Shown piece by piece: positions 35,401-44,012 of a stretch of DNA of 64,000 nucleotides. Where the stretch lies: assembly GCF_024756275.1 (NCBI RefSeq), contig NZ_JANUGQ010000007.1, positions 62,001-126,000 of the forward strand, given 5' to 3'. Each line of letters opens with the position of its first letter. The stretch's first letter is position 1. A program made the position numbers and the translations under genes. This DNA comes from Streptomyces pyxinae. GTDB lineage: Bacteria; Actinomycetota; Actinomycetes; Streptomycetales; Streptomycetaceae. The notes under the pieces were generated by a model. The model saw only the letters and a program-made list of their open reading frames with translations, ran no database searches and was not told the DNA's origin.

Positions 35401-35955
35401 TTCCCGTGCGTCTCCAAGGGCGACGACCTGGTCGTCCTGGACGACGACGGCAATGAGCGCACCCGCTTCACCTTCCCGCGCCAGCGCCGGGGGCGGCGGC
35501 TCTGCCTCGCCGACTTCTTCCGCCCGGAGGAGTCCGGCGAGACCGACGTGGTGGGGCTCCAGGTGGTCACCGTGGGCTCGAAGATCGGAGAGTTCACCGC
35601 CGAACTCTTCGCCTCCGACTCCTACCGGGACTACCTGGAGCTGCACGGCCTCTCCGTCCAGCTCGCGGAGGCGCTGGCCGAGTACTGGCACGCCCGGGTC
35701 CGCGCCGAGCTGGGCTTCGGCGGCGAGGACCCGGCCGACGTCGAGGACATGTTCGCCCTGAAGTACCGGGGCGCCCGCTTCTCGCTGGGCTACGGCGCCT
35801 GCCCCAATCTGGAGGACCGGGCGAAGATCGCGGAGCTGCTGCGGCCCGAGCGGATCGGTGTGGAGCTCTCCGAGGAGTTCCAGCTGCACCCGGAGCAGTC
35901 CACCGACGCGATCGTCATCCATCACCCCGAGGCGAAATACTTCAACGCGCGCTGA
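32425..35955 (+). CDS. metH: Cobalamin-dependent methionine synthase
   Basis: A 1176-residue four-module enzyme moving methyl from methyltetrahydrofolate to homocysteine via cobalamin. Order: homocysteine domain with zinc ligands Cys243 (LNCATGP) and Cys309/310 (GGCCGTTPEH); pterin domain beginning at GERTNANGSKKFREAM; cobalamin cap and Rossmann domain with DVHDIGK (751-757, His753 binding cobalt); C-terminal reactivation domain with SAM (GYGACPNLEDRAKI). The ATG at MASSPIPSSD has GGGAG upstream; an in-frame GTG-like extension is not used. I saw no cobalamin riboswitch in the 200 bases upstream. Divergent from gylR. Confidence 0.97.
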   Translation: MASSPIPSSDSTFSAGAAARAAALREALATRVVVADGAMGTMLQAQDPSMEDFQQLEGCNEILNVTRPDIVRSVHEEYFAVGVDCVETNTFGANFAALAEYDIAERVHELSEAGARIARETADSFTAGDGRPRWVLGSMGPGTKLPTLGHAPYTTLRDAYQANAEGLVAGGADALLVETTQDLLQTKAAVLGARRGLEAVGADVPLIVSVTVETTGTMLLGSEIGAALTALEPLGIDMIGLNCATGPAEMSEHLRYLARHSRIPLSCMPNAGLPVLGKDGAHYPLTAPELADAQEGFVREYGLSLVGGCCGTTPEHLRQVVERVRDLTPAERRPRPEPGAASLYQTVPFRQDTSYLAIGERTNANGSKKFREAMLEARWDDCVEMARDQIREGAHLLDLCVDYVGRDGVADMAELAGRFATASTLPIVLDSTEVEVIRAGLEKLGGRAVINSVNYEDGDGPDSRFARVTRLAREHGAALIALTIDEEGQARTPEHKVAIAQRLIADLTGNWGIHESDILIDTLTFTICTGQEESRKDGIATIEAIRELKRRHPDVQTTLGLSNISFGLNPAARILLNSVFLDECVKAGLDSAIVHASKILPIARFDEEQVTTALDLIYDRRSEGYDPLQKLMALFEGATAKSLKAGKAEELAALPLDERLQRRIIDGERNGLEADLDAALADRPALDIVNQTLLEGMKVVGELFGSGQMQLPFVLQSAEVMKAAVAHLEPHMEKSDAEGKGTIVLATVRGDVHDIGKNLVDIILSNNGYNVVNLGIKQPVSAIVEAAEEHRADVIGMSGLLVKSTVIMKENLEELNQRKLAADYPVILGGAALTRAYVEQDLHEIYEGEVRYARDAFEGLRLMDALIAVKRGVPGAALPELRQRRVRPAGTVVAEERPAEEGVRSDVATDNRVPEPPFWGTRVSKGIPLKDYASWLDEGALFKGQWGLKQNRAGDGPGYEELVETEGRPRLRGWLEQLHTQGMLEAAVVHGYFPCVSKGDDLVVLDDDGNERTRFTFPRQRRGRRLCLADFFRPEESGETDVVGLQVVTVGSKIGEFTAELFASDSYRDYLELHGLSVQLAEALAEYWHARVRAELGFGGEDPADVEDMFALKYRGARFSLGYGACPNLEDRAKIAELLRPERIGVELSEEFQLHPEQSTDAIVIHHPEAKYFNAR

Positions 35956-36092
35956 CGAGCCGCGACGTACACTGGTCGGTCCAGCGCGGGCCGGTCACCC
36001 GCCCTGGGGGCACGCCCGCCGGGACCCGCTCCCGGCGGCCGCGCCCCGCCGGGGCGGTGACCGGCCCTCTCGTCCCTTCCGGAGGTGTGCCG

Positions 36093-36794
36093 ATGACCCG
36101 TACGGTCCCCGCGTCCCTGACCCGTACGACCGAGGGGTCGGCCCTGCAGGCCGTCTTCCTGGACATGGACGGCACCCTGGTCGACACCGAGGGCTTCTGG
36201 TGGGACGCGGAGGTCGAGGTCTTCGCGGAGCTGGGCCACACCCTGGACGAGTCCTGGCGGGACGTGGTGGTCGGCGGGCCGATGACCCGCAGCGCCGGCT
36301 ACCTCATCGAGGCGACCGGCGCCGATGTCGGGCTCGCCGAGCTGACCGTGCTGCTCAACGACCGGTTCGAGGAGCGCATCGGGTCCGGGGTGCCGCTGAT
36401 GCCCGGGGCCGAGCGGCTGCTGACCGAGCTGGCCGCGCACCGGGTGCCGACCGCCCTGGTCTCCGCCTCGCACCGCCGGATCATCGACAAGGTGCTGGCC
36501 TCGCTGGGCCACGACCGCTTCAGCGTCACCGTCGCCGGTGACGAGGTGGAGCGCACCAAGCCGCACCCCGACCCGTACCTCCTGGCGGCCCGCTCGGTCG
36601 GCGCCGACCCGCTGCGCTGCGCGGTGATCGAGGACACCGCCACCGGAGTGGCCGCCGCCGAGGCGGCCGGCTGCCGGGTGGTCGCCGTGCCCTCGGTGGC
36701 CCCCATCCCGCCCGCCCCCGGCCGGACCGTGGTCCGCTCCCTGGACCAGGTCGACCTGGGCTTCCTCCGCACCCTGATCACCGGCCTGAACTGA
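36093..36794 (+). CDS. HAD-superfamily hydrolase (beta-phosphoglucomutase-like)
   Basis: A 233-residue HAD subfamily IA phosphatase. Motif I is VFLDMDGTLVD (nucleophile Asp24, acid Asp26), motif II ALVSAS, and the loop KPHPDPYLLAA with VIEDTATGV gives motifs III and IV. The cap helix region precedes residue 110. Substrate is probably a small phosphosugar or phosphoglycolate-like compound but cannot be read. An excellent GGAGGTG lies before the ATG. It follows metH by 137 bases on the same strand. Confidence 0.92.
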   Translation: MTRTVPASLTRTTEGSALQAVFLDMDGTLVDTEGFWWDAEVEVFAELGHTLDESWRDVVVGGPMTRSAGYLIEATGADVGLAELTVLLNDRFEERIGSGVPLMPGAERLLTELAAHRVPTALVSASHRRIIDKVLASLGHDRFSVTVAGDEVERTKPHPDPYLLAARSVGADPLRCAVIEDTATGVAAAEAAGCRVVAVPSVAPIPPAPGRTVVRSLDQVDLGFLRTLITGLN

Positions 36795-37499
36795 CCGCCC
36801 GCCCCCGGGCCCTTCTCCGGTCCGGCGGTACGGCCACGGCGCCCGCGCTTCCGGCCACCCGTCCCGGGGCCGGTGCCACGCTCCCGGCCACTCGTGCCGC
36901 CCTCGCCGCCCGGGCCCTCCGGTCCGGTGACACGGCCCCGCCGCCGGCCCGGGCCCGCCGCCCGGACTGCCCGGCCTCGCCCGCACGTCCCTGCACTTCC
37001 CCGGGGCCGCTGCCCCGGTCCGGTCCGGCCCGGGTCCGCCATCGCGGAGCCTCCGCTGGCCGGCCTTCCGCTGGGGCCGTCCGGTTCCCTCCGGGGCCCG
37101 GCGAACCGGCGTGACCTTGCTCACGCAGCGTGGTGTCCGCCCGGGACCCCGCACCGCCCTCCTGTCCGGATCGCGGGGCTTCGGCCGTGCCCATGTGTCC
37201 CGATTGGTGGAGCGGTGTACGAAACATGCGGCCCGGCGGTGATCCACCGACGGATACAAACGATCACTTTCTGATGATCGGTCAATCAGAGGGCTGTCCG
37301 GCCCGGATGGCCCGGCCCACTAATCTCTGGGGAGGACTTCGCCGCACAACCGCGCGGGCCCGCCCGCCACCCCGCGGCCGGGACCGCGAGGGACCGATCG
37401 CTCTGCATACCGGCCCGATCGCCCCGCCCCGACCGGGCGGCCCCGGCGGAGTCGTGAACACCGCTGTACCCAGGCCGGATGAGGAAAGAGAACGTCCTG
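36795..37499. other. 705-base intergenic region upstream of the peptide-binding lipoproteins
   Basis: No gene supported. The first 300 bases are GC-rich without structure. From about 37190 the composition becomes more balanced and includes an inverted repeat CGATCA-N8-TGATCG (37261-37280) and TAATCT (37320), a plausible -10 box, suggesting a regulated promoter with a leader of about 170 bases. Confidence 0.55.
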
Positions 37500-39113
37500 A
37501 TGAACCGCCGCAAGACCCTGGTGCTGCCGGCTGTGACAGCCTTGCTGGCCCCCGTGCTCGTCGCGTGCGGCACCTCCCAAGGCGGCTCGGGCGGCGGCGG
37601 GGGAGGCGACGGCATCGTCGTCGGCACCACCGACCAGTTCACCGCCGACCAGGACGCGCCCGCCCCCTTCGACCCGGCCTACGCCTACGACAGCGGCACC
37701 TGGAACGTCCTCCGCCAGACCCTGCAGACCCTCACCCGGGTCCCGCGCGGCGGCGGCCAGCCGGTGCCCGAGGCCGCCTCCCAGTGCGGCTTCACCGACC
37801 GCGCCAGCGAGAGCTACCACTGCACCCTGCGCGAGGGGCTCACCTTCTCCGACGGCAAGCCGCTGACCGCCCGCGATGTGAAGTTCTCCATCGAGCGCTC
37901 GCTCACCATCAACTCGGACAACGGTGCCGCGAGCCTGCTGACGAACATCGACACCATCGAGGTGAAGAACGACAGCGAGATCGTCTTCCACCTCAAGGCG
38001 CCCGACGCCACCTTCCCGTACAAGCTGGCCACCCCGGTCGCCGGCATCGTGAGCAGCGAGAAGTACGAGCCCAAGAAGCTCCGGGACGGCTTCGAGGTGG
38101 ACGGCTCCGGCCCGTACACCCTGCGCGCCGAGACCCAGGACGACCGGGTCACCCGGGTGGTCTTCACCCGCAACGAGCACTACAAGGGTGACATCAAGCT
38201 CAAGAACGACAAGGTCGAGCTGCGCTCCTTCGGCGACGCCGACGCCATGGGCCAGGCGCTGGAGGCGGGTGACATCTCCATGATGACCCGCACCATGTCG
38301 CCGGAGCAGATCAAGGACCTCAACGACCACCCCAGGAAGGACATCGAGCTGCGCGAGGTCCCCGCCCTGGAGATCCGCTACCTCGGCTTCAACACCCAGG
38401 ACCCGTCCGTCAAGGACAAGGCGGTCCGCCAGGCGATGGCCGCGGTGATCGACCGCGAGAAGATCACCCACACGGTGTACGGCGCCACCACCGAGCCGCT
38501 CTACTCCCTCATCCCGGCCACCGTCGCCGGCCACACCAACGCCTTCTTCAACACCTACGGCGAGCCCAACACGTCCGCGGCGGCGTCCCTGTTGCGCGGC
38601 GCCGGCATCAAGACCCCGGTGAAGCTGACCCTCAACTACACCACCGACCACTACGGCTCGGGTACCGCCAAGGAGTTCGCGGCGCTGCGCGACCAGCTCA
38701 ACGCCAGCAAGCTCTTCGACGTCAGCGTCAAGGGCACCGGCTGGAACGCCTTCCGCTCCGCCCAGAAGCACGGCGAGTACGCCGTCTACGGCCTCGGCTG
38801 GGTCCCGGACTTCCCGGACCCGGACAACTTCGTCGCGCCGTTCCTCGACAAGGGGAACTTCCTCAACACCCCCTACGTCAACACCACCGCGCGCACCGGG
38901 CTCATCCCGGCGTCGCGCCGCGCGGCCGACCGCACCGCCGCCTCCGGAGCCTTCGAGAAGCTCCAGAAGATCGTCGCGGACGACGTCCCGGTGCTCCCGC
39001 TGTGGCAGGGCAAGCAGTACATCGCCCACCGCACCGAGCTCAACGGCACCGAGTGGGCCCTCAACTCGTCCTCGGACCTCCAGCTCTGGGAGCTCGGCCG
39101 AGGCAACGCCTGA
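37500..39113 (+). CDS. ABC transporter substrate-binding lipoprotein, family 5 (first of tandem pair)
   Basis: A 537-residue lipoprotein. The signal ends in the lipobox LVAC (Cys about 23) followed by a Gly-rich linker. The SBP_bac_5 core reads VGTTDQFTADQDAP, LREGLTFSDGKPLTARDVKFS and IRYLGFNTQDPSVKDKAVRQ, and ends VLPLWQGKQYIAHRTELNG. The family binds peptides or related solutes for import. The ATG at MNRRKTLVLP is chosen for GAGGAAAGAG upstream and the signal-peptide position; one seven codons earlier is possible. No permease or ATPase gene is adjacent, so it must use partners elsewhere. A paralogue follows after 64 bases. Confidence 0.93.
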   Translation: MNRRKTLVLPAVTALLAPVLVACGTSQGGSGGGGGGDGIVVGTTDQFTADQDAPAPFDPAYAYDSGTWNVLRQTLQTLTRVPRGGGQPVPEAASQCGFTDRASESYHCTLREGLTFSDGKPLTARDVKFSIERSLTINSDNGAASLLTNIDTIEVKNDSEIVFHLKAPDATFPYKLATPVAGIVSSEKYEPKKLRDGFEVDGSGPYTLRAETQDDRVTRVVFTRNEHYKGDIKLKNDKVELRSFGDADAMGQALEAGDISMMTRTMSPEQIKDLNDHPRKDIELREVPALEIRYLGFNTQDPSVKDKAVRQAMAAVIDREKITHTVYGATTEPLYSLIPATVAGHTNAFFNTYGEPNTSAAASLLRGAGIKTPVKLTLNYTTDHYGSGTAKEFAALRDQLNASKLFDVSVKGTGWNAFRSAQKHGEYAVYGLGWVPDFPDPDNFVAPFLDKGNFLNTPYVNTTARTGLIPASRRAADRTAASGAFEKLQKIVADDVPVLPLWQGKQYIAHRTELNGTEWALNSSSDLQLWELGRGNA

Positions 39114-39125
39114 CCCCTGTAGTAC

Positions 39126-39151
39126 CCGGCCGGGCACTCCGGCCCGGCCGG
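39126..39151 (+). terminator. Hairpin between the two lipoprotein genes
   Basis: CCGGCCGGG and CCCGGCCGG form a perfect 9-base-pair stem with an 8-base loop in the 64-base gap. It may attenuate transcription into the second copy. Confidence 0.55.
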
Positions 39152-39177
39152 CCAGAAATTCCAGAGGCAAGGTTCCT

Positions 39178-40764
39178 GTGAAGGCACACAACAAGTGGCT
39201 GACGGCCCCGCTCGCCGCGGGTGTGGCGGCCGCCCTGCTGAGTGGCTGCGGTTCGGAGAGCGGCGGCGCCGACGGCGACGCCGCGTCGGTGAGCGTCGGG
39301 ATGGCCGACGACGTGGTGGCCACCGATCCGGCGGCCGGTTACGACCCCGGTTCGTGGCTGTTGTTCAACAACGTCTTCCAGTCCTTGCTCAGCTTCCCCA
39401 AGGGCGCGGTCACGCCCGAGCCCGACGCGGCGGAGAAGTGCGAGTTCGACAGGGGCGGCAGCACTGTCTACCGCTGCAGCCTGCGCGACGGCCTGAAGTT
39501 CAGCAATGGCAACGCCCTCACCTCCGAGGACGTCAAGTTCTCCTTCGAGCGCACCCGGGGCATCAACGACCCGGCCGGCCCGGCCCAGCTGCTGAGCACC
39601 ATCGACTCGATCGACACCCCGGACGAGCGGACCGTCGTCTTCAAGCTGAAGGTGCCCGACGCCACCTTCCCGAGCAAGATCGCCTCGGGTGCCGGCTCCA
39701 TAGTCGACCACCGCGAGTACAAGTCCGGTGAGCTGCGCACGGACGGCAAGGCCGTCGGCTCCGGCCCGTACAAGCTCGACTCCTTCAGCAAGAAGGAGGC
39801 GGTCTTCTCGCCCAACCCGGGCTACCAGGGCACCGCCAAGGTCAAGAACGGCGGCATCACCCTCAAGCTCTACGGCGGCGACCGCAAGGCGCTGGCCGCC
39901 TCGCTGAAGAAGGGCGAGGTCGACGTCGCCTACCGTGGCCTGGGCTCCGACGACATCGCCAGCCTGGACCAGTCCGCCGACGCCAGCGCCAAGGGCATCG
40001 AGGTGGTCCAGGGAACCAGCGCCGAGGTGCAGCACCTGGTCTTCAACATGAAGGACCCGCTCGCCGGCAAGCTCGGGGTGCGCAAGGCGATCGCCTACCT
40101 CGTCGACCGCGGCGCCCTGGTCAAGGACGTCTACCAGTCCACGACCACCCCGCTGTACTCGATCGTCCCGGCGGGCATCACCGGCCACAACACCGCCTTC
40201 TTCGACGCCTACGGGGACTCCCCGCAGCCCGACAAGGCCAAGCAGGCCCTGCGTGCCGACGGCATCAACGGCAAGGTGAAGCTGACCCTCTGGTCCACCC
40301 ACAGCCGCTACGGCCCCTCGACCGACGAGGCGCTGGAGACCATCGCCAAGCAGCTGAACTCCAGCGGCCTGTTCGAGGCGACGACCAAGTCCGTCACCTT
40401 CGAGCAGTACGAGAAGGACATCAAGGCGGGCAAGTACGGCGTGTACGTACGGGGCTGGGTGCCCGACTACCCGGACCCGGACAACTTCACGCAGCCCTTC
40501 TTCGGCGAGGGCAATGTGCTCGGCAACAACTACAAGAACCCCAAGATCACCGGGACCATCATCCCGACCACGTCGGCCGCCGCCGACCGCACCGCCACCC
40601 AGGACGACTTCGCGGAGCTCCAGAACCTGGTGGCCAAGGACATCCCGCTGCTCCCGCTCTGGCAGGGCAAGCAGTACGCGGTCGCGAACGACAAGGTCAC
40701 CGGCCTGGAGTGGACGCTCGACGCCTCCACCGTCTTCCGGTTCTGGGAGATCAAGAAGGGCTGA
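39178..40764 (+). CDS. ABC transporter substrate-binding lipoprotein, family 5 (second of tandem pair)
   Basis: A 528-residue paralogue of the preceding gene, alignable along its length (LRDGLKFSNGNALTSEDVKFSF; YSIVPAGITGHNTAFFDAYGD; GWVPDYPDPDNFTQPFFGEGN). The lipobox is LLSGC (Cys about 23). The GTG start follows AGAGGCAAGGTTCC. The shared end LPLLPLWQGKQYAVAN confirms tandem duplication. Divergence between the pair is substantial, so ligands may differ. No transporter partners are encoded nearby. A terminator follows. Confidence 0.93.
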   Translation: MKAHNKWLTAPLAAGVAAALLSGCGSESGGADGDAASVSVGMADDVVATDPAAGYDPGSWLLFNNVFQSLLSFPKGAVTPEPDAAEKCEFDRGGSTVYRCSLRDGLKFSNGNALTSEDVKFSFERTRGINDPAGPAQLLSTIDSIDTPDERTVVFKLKVPDATFPSKIASGAGSIVDHREYKSGELRTDGKAVGSGPYKLDSFSKKEAVFSPNPGYQGTAKVKNGGITLKLYGGDRKALAASLKKGEVDVAYRGLGSDDIASLDQSADASAKGIEVVQGTSAEVQHLVFNMKDPLAGKLGVRKAIAYLVDRGALVKDVYQSTTTPLYSIVPAGITGHNTAFFDAYGDSPQPDKAKQALRADGINGKVKLTLWSTHSRYGPSTDEALETIAKQLNSSGLFEATTKSVTFEQYEKDIKAGKYGVYVRGWVPDYPDPDNFTQPFFGEGNVLGNNYKNPKITGTIIPTTSAAADRTATQDDFAELQNLVAKDIPLLPLWQGKQYAVANDKVTGLEWTLDASTVFRFWEIKKG

Positions 40765-40814
40765 CCCGCCGCGCCCGCCCCTCAGGGACGGCGCGGTGGC
40801 CCAGCGGCACCGAC

Positions 40815-40846
40815 GGGGTGCCCGCCGCACAGCGGCCGGGCACCCC
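40815..40846 (+). terminator. Terminator after the lipoprotein pair
   Basis: GGGGTGCCCG and CGGGCACCCC form a 10-base-pair stem; a smaller CCG/CGG pairing lies inside the loop. It sits in the 313-base convergent gap before the response regulator; the rest of that gap shows no gene. Confidence 0.7.
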
Positions 40847-41077
40847 GTTCCCGTATCCACCGGCCGGCTCCCGACGCCACCGCACCGCCGCCGCACCGGC
40901 CCCGGTGACCGGGCGCGGAGGGCGTACGGAAGACGGTGCGGGAAAGCCGGAGGTGCCGGAGCCGCCGGAAAGCCGGCCTCCTCGCCCCGGCCTCACCGGG
41001 CTCCCGGGCCGCGAAGGGTGCCACCGGGCCCGGAAGGGAGCGGCCCGCACCGGGACCGGAACGGCCCCCGCCGGGGC

Positions 41078-41749
41078 TCACTGGGCGCCGGGGCGCACCA
41101 GGCCGCTCTCGTACGCGTACACCGCGGCCTGCACCCGGTCGCGCAGGCCCAGCTTGGTCAGCACATGACCCACATGGGTCTTGACCGTCGTCTCGGAGAC
41201 GAACAGATCGGCGGCGATCTCCGCGTTGGACAGCCCCCGCGCCACCAGCTTCAGCACCTCGACCTCACGCTCCGTCAGAGTGCCCAGCGCGTCCGGCACC
41301 GGCTCCTCGCCGGACGGCAGATGGCCGGCGTACTTGTCCAGCAGCCGCCGGGTGATGCTCGGGGCCAGCATCGCCTCGCCCGCCGCCACCACCCGGATCG
41401 CCTGCACCAGCTCCTGCGCCGGCGCGTCCTTCAGCAGAAAGCCGCTGGCCCCCGCGCGCAGCGCCTCCACCACGTACTCGTCCAGGTCGAAGGTGGTCAG
41501 CACCAGCACCTTGGCCGGGCCGTCCCGGCCGGGCCCGGTGATCTGCCGGGTCGCCTCGACGCCGTCCATCCGGGGCATCCGGATGTCCATCAGCACCACA
41601 TCGGGCTGGAGCGCCCGCACCTGGTCGAGCGCCTGGAGACCGTCTCCGGCCTCCCCGACCACCGCGATGTCCTGCTCCGCCTCCAGGATCATCCGGAAGC
41701 CGGTGCGCAGCAGCGGCTGGTCGTCGACCAGTAGGACGCGGATGGCCAC
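41078..41749 (-). CDS. NarL/LuxR-family response regulator
   Basis: A 223-residue two-component regulator. Receiver domain 3-120 with acidic Asp9/Asp10, phosphoacceptor Asp55 (VVLMDIRMP) and Lys in FLLKDAP; C-terminal LuxR-type HTH (LTEREVEVLKLVARGLSNAE, then TVKTHVGHVLTKLGLRDR). The GTG is chosen for GAAGGAG five bases upstream, cutting off an implausible N-terminal extension. No histidine kinase gene is adjacent in this window. It starts 10 bases after the RecB-type nuclease stop and is presumably cotranscribed with it. Confidence 0.94.
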   Translation of the reverse strand: MAIRVLLVDDQPLLRTGFRMILEAEQDIAVVGEAGDGLQALDQVRALQPDVVLMDIRMPRMDGVEATRQITGPGRDGPAKVLVLTTFDLDEYVVEALRAGASGFLLKDAPAQELVQAIRVVAAGEAMLAPSITRRLLDKYAGHLPSGEEPVPDALGTLTEREVEVLKLVARGLSNAEIAADLFVSETTVKTHVGHVLTKLGLRDRVQAAVYAYESGLVRPGAQ

Positions 41750-41759
41750 GGTTACTCCT

Positions 41760-42638
41760 TCACTCGGCTGACCGGGCCATTCTGCCCTGCGCGTCGTGGC
41801 TTCCCTGCGCCGGGACGAGCGGCAGGGGATACACCGGGGGAGTCCCCCCGAATTCCGGGCAGAACGCCTGGTGGTCGCACCAGCCGCAGAGCTTGGTCGG
41901 CCGGGGCCGCCAGTCACCCGTCTCGGTGGCCCGCCGGATCGCGTCCCAGAGCGCGAGCAGCCGCCGCTCCACCCGCTGGAGGTCGGCCTCCACCGGGTCG
42001 TACGTCAGTACCTCGCCGCTGCCGAGATACACCAGCTGGAGCCGGCGCGGCAGCACCCCCTTCAGCCGCCGCACCACCAGCGCGTAGAAGGTCATCTGGA
42101 AGAGCGCGCCGTCCCGGTACTCGGGGCGCGGCGCCTTGCCGGTCTTGTAGTCGACGATCCGCACCTCGCCGGTCGGGGCCACGTCGATCCGGTCGATCAC
42201 CCCGCGCAGCCGCAGCCCGGAGTCCAGCTCGGTCTCCACGAAGAGCTCCCGCTCGGCCGGCTCCAGCCGCGTCGGGTCCTCCAGCGTGAACCACCGCTCC
42301 ACCAACGCCTCGGCCTCGCCCAGCCAGCGCGCCAGCCGCTCGCCCGGCCGGTCCGGGGCGTCCTCGCCGAACAGCTCGGCCAGCTCCGGACGCCCCTCGA
42401 GGAGCCGCTGCCACTGCCCGGGCACCAGCGACCTGGCCCGCTCGGCCGTGCGGTCCGCCGCCGGGGTGTCGAAGAGCCGCTCCAGCACCGCGTGCACCAG
42501 CGTGCCCCGGGTCGCCGCCTCGCTCGGCTTCTCGGGCAGCTTGTCGATCACCCGGAACCGGTACAGCAGCGGGCACTGCATGAAGTCGCTCGCCCGGGAC
42601 GGCGAGAGCGAGGCGGGCGGTCGCGGGCTCTTGGTCAT
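41760..42638 (-). CDS. RecB-family PD-(D/E)XK exonuclease with Fe-S Cys motif
   Basis: A 292-residue stand-alone nuclease of the RecB/AddB C-terminal type. Catalytic residues lie in RGVIDRIDVAPTGEVRIVDYKTGK (Asp, Asp and Lys), here split as GVIDRID and VDYKTGK. Four Cys (22, 251, 254 and 260, in FMQCP and CGWCDHQAFC) have the spacing of the AddB-type 4Fe-4S cluster that holds the domain together. It probably processes DNA ends in repair. ATG start; the response regulator follows closely. Confidence 0.92.
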   Translation of the reverse strand: MTKSPRPPASLSPSRASDFMQCPLLYRFRVIDKLPEKPSEAATRGTLVHAVLERLFDTPAADRTAERARSLVPGQWQRLLEGRPELAELFGEDAPDRPGERLARWLGEAEALVERWFTLEDPTRLEPAERELFVETELDSGLRLRGVIDRIDVAPTGEVRIVDYKTGKAPRPEYRDGALFQMTFYALVVRRLKGVLPRRLQLVYLGSGEVLTYDPVEADLQRVERRLLALWDAIRRATETGDWRPRPTKLCGWCDHQAFCPEFGGTPPVYPLPLVPAQGSHDAQGRMARSAE

Positions 42639-42746
42639 GGTTCAGAACCCTACGACCCGCCACCGACAGCGAGCGGCATACCATCGACGGCAGACCCCGC
42701 AGGCTTGCGTTTATCGTCATGTGACGCCCCCCACCGAAGGGACCCC

Positions 42747-43994
42747 GTGAACCAGGACGACGAGAGCGGCGACCGCACCCGCCCGCGCGCCGACCCGGCC
42801 GGAGCCGCCTCCGGCCGGGGGAGCGGGCGGCGGTCCGAGCGGCCCGGCGGCGGCCTCCTGATGGGCCGCCCGTTCGGGGTGCCCGTCTATGTCGCCCCGA
42901 GCTGGTTCCTCGTCGCCGCCCTCATCACCTGGGTCTTCGGCGGCCAGCTCGACCGGATCCTGCCCGAGCTGGGCGGGGCCCGCTATCTGGTCTCGCTCTT
43001 CTTCGCGGTCGCCTTCTACGCCTCCGTGCTCGTCCACGAGCTGGCCCACACCGTCGCCGCGCTCCGCTTCAAGCTGCCGGTGCGCCGCATCCAGCTCCAG
43101 TTCTTCGGCGGTGTCTCGGAGATCGAGAAGGAGTCCGAGACCCCGGGCCGGGAGTTCGTCCTCGCCTTCGTCGGGCCGCTGCTCTCGCTGGTCCTCGCCG
43201 GGATCTTCTACGCGGCGCTGTACGCGGTCGAGCCCGGCACCGTCCCGGCGGTCCTGCTCGCCGGTCTGATGATCTCCAATCTGATCGTCGCGGTCTTCAA
43301 TCTGCTGCCCGGTCTCCCGCTGGACGGCGGCCGGATGCTCCGGGCCGTGGTGTGGAAACTCACCGGACGGCCGATGGCCGGCACCGTGGCCGCGGCCTGG
43401 GTCGGCCGGGCGCTCGCGGTCACCGTCCTGATCGGGCTGCCGCTGCTCACCCACACCGGCGCCCTGGGCGACGACTCGGTGGAGATCGGCGGGGTGGAGA
43501 CCGTCACCGACGCGCTGCTGGCCGCCATCCTCGCCGCGATCATCTGGACCGGCGCCGGCAACAGCCTCCGGATGGCCCGGCTCCGCGAGCACCTCCCCGA
43601 GCTGCGCGCCCGCGCCCTCACCCGCCGGGCCGTCCCGGTGGAGTCCGTCACCCCGCTCTCCGAGGCGCTGCGCCGGGCCAACGACGCCGGGGCCCGCGCC
43701 CTGGTCGTGGTGGACGGCCAGGGCCGGCCGACCGGACTGGTCCGGGAGACCGCCATCGTGGGCGTCCCCCGGCACCGCCGCCCCTGGGTCGCGGTCGGCG
43801 GCCTCGCCCAGGACCTCACCGAGGGCATGCGGGTCCCGGCCGAGCTGGCCGGCGAGGACCTGCTCGACCGGCTCCGGGCCCACCCCGCCACCGAGTACCT
43901 GGTGGTCGAGGAGACCGGCGAGATCTACGGCGTACTCTCCACCGCCGATGTCGAGCGGGCCTTCGTGCAGGCCATGGCACGGCCCGGCTCCTGA
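42747..43994 (+). CDS. M50 site-2 metalloprotease with CBS domains
   Basis: A 415-residue integral membrane protease. After a 35-residue polar N-terminus come several transmembrane helices carrying HELAH (97-101; zinc and catalytic Glu) and LDGGRM (192-197; third zinc ligand), then a cytosolic CBS pair (LTRRAVPVESVTPLSEAL; ATEYLVVEETGEIYGVLSTA). It resembles mycobacterial Rip3-type proteases that cut membrane-bound anti-sigma factors; the substrate is unknown. The GTG follows GAAGGGACCCC. TrmI lies 18 bases downstream. Confidence 0.94.
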   Translation: MNQDDESGDRTRPRADPAGAASGRGSGRRSERPGGGLLMGRPFGVPVYVAPSWFLVAALITWVFGGQLDRILPELGGARYLVSLFFAVAFYASVLVHELAHTVAALRFKLPVRRIQLQFFGGVSEIEKESETPGREFVLAFVGPLLSLVLAGIFYAALYAVEPGTVPAVLLAGLMISNLIVAVFNLLPGLPLDGGRMLRAVVWKLTGRPMAGTVAAAWVGRALAVTVLIGLPLLTHTGALGDDSVEIGGVETVTDALLAAILAAIIWTGAGNSLRMARLREHLPELRARALTRRAVPVESVTPLSEALRRANDAGARALVVVDGQGRPTGLVRETAIVGVPRHRRPWVAVGGLAQDLTEGMRVPAELAGEDLLDRLRAHPATEYLVVEETGEIYGVLSTADVERAFVQAMARPGS

Positions 43995-44012
43995 AGCCCA
44001 TACACTGGTCAC

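Noticed and set aside
32164..35925. A 1253-codon minus-strand frame opposite metH
   Set aside because: Antisense shadow of metH with no family resemblance.
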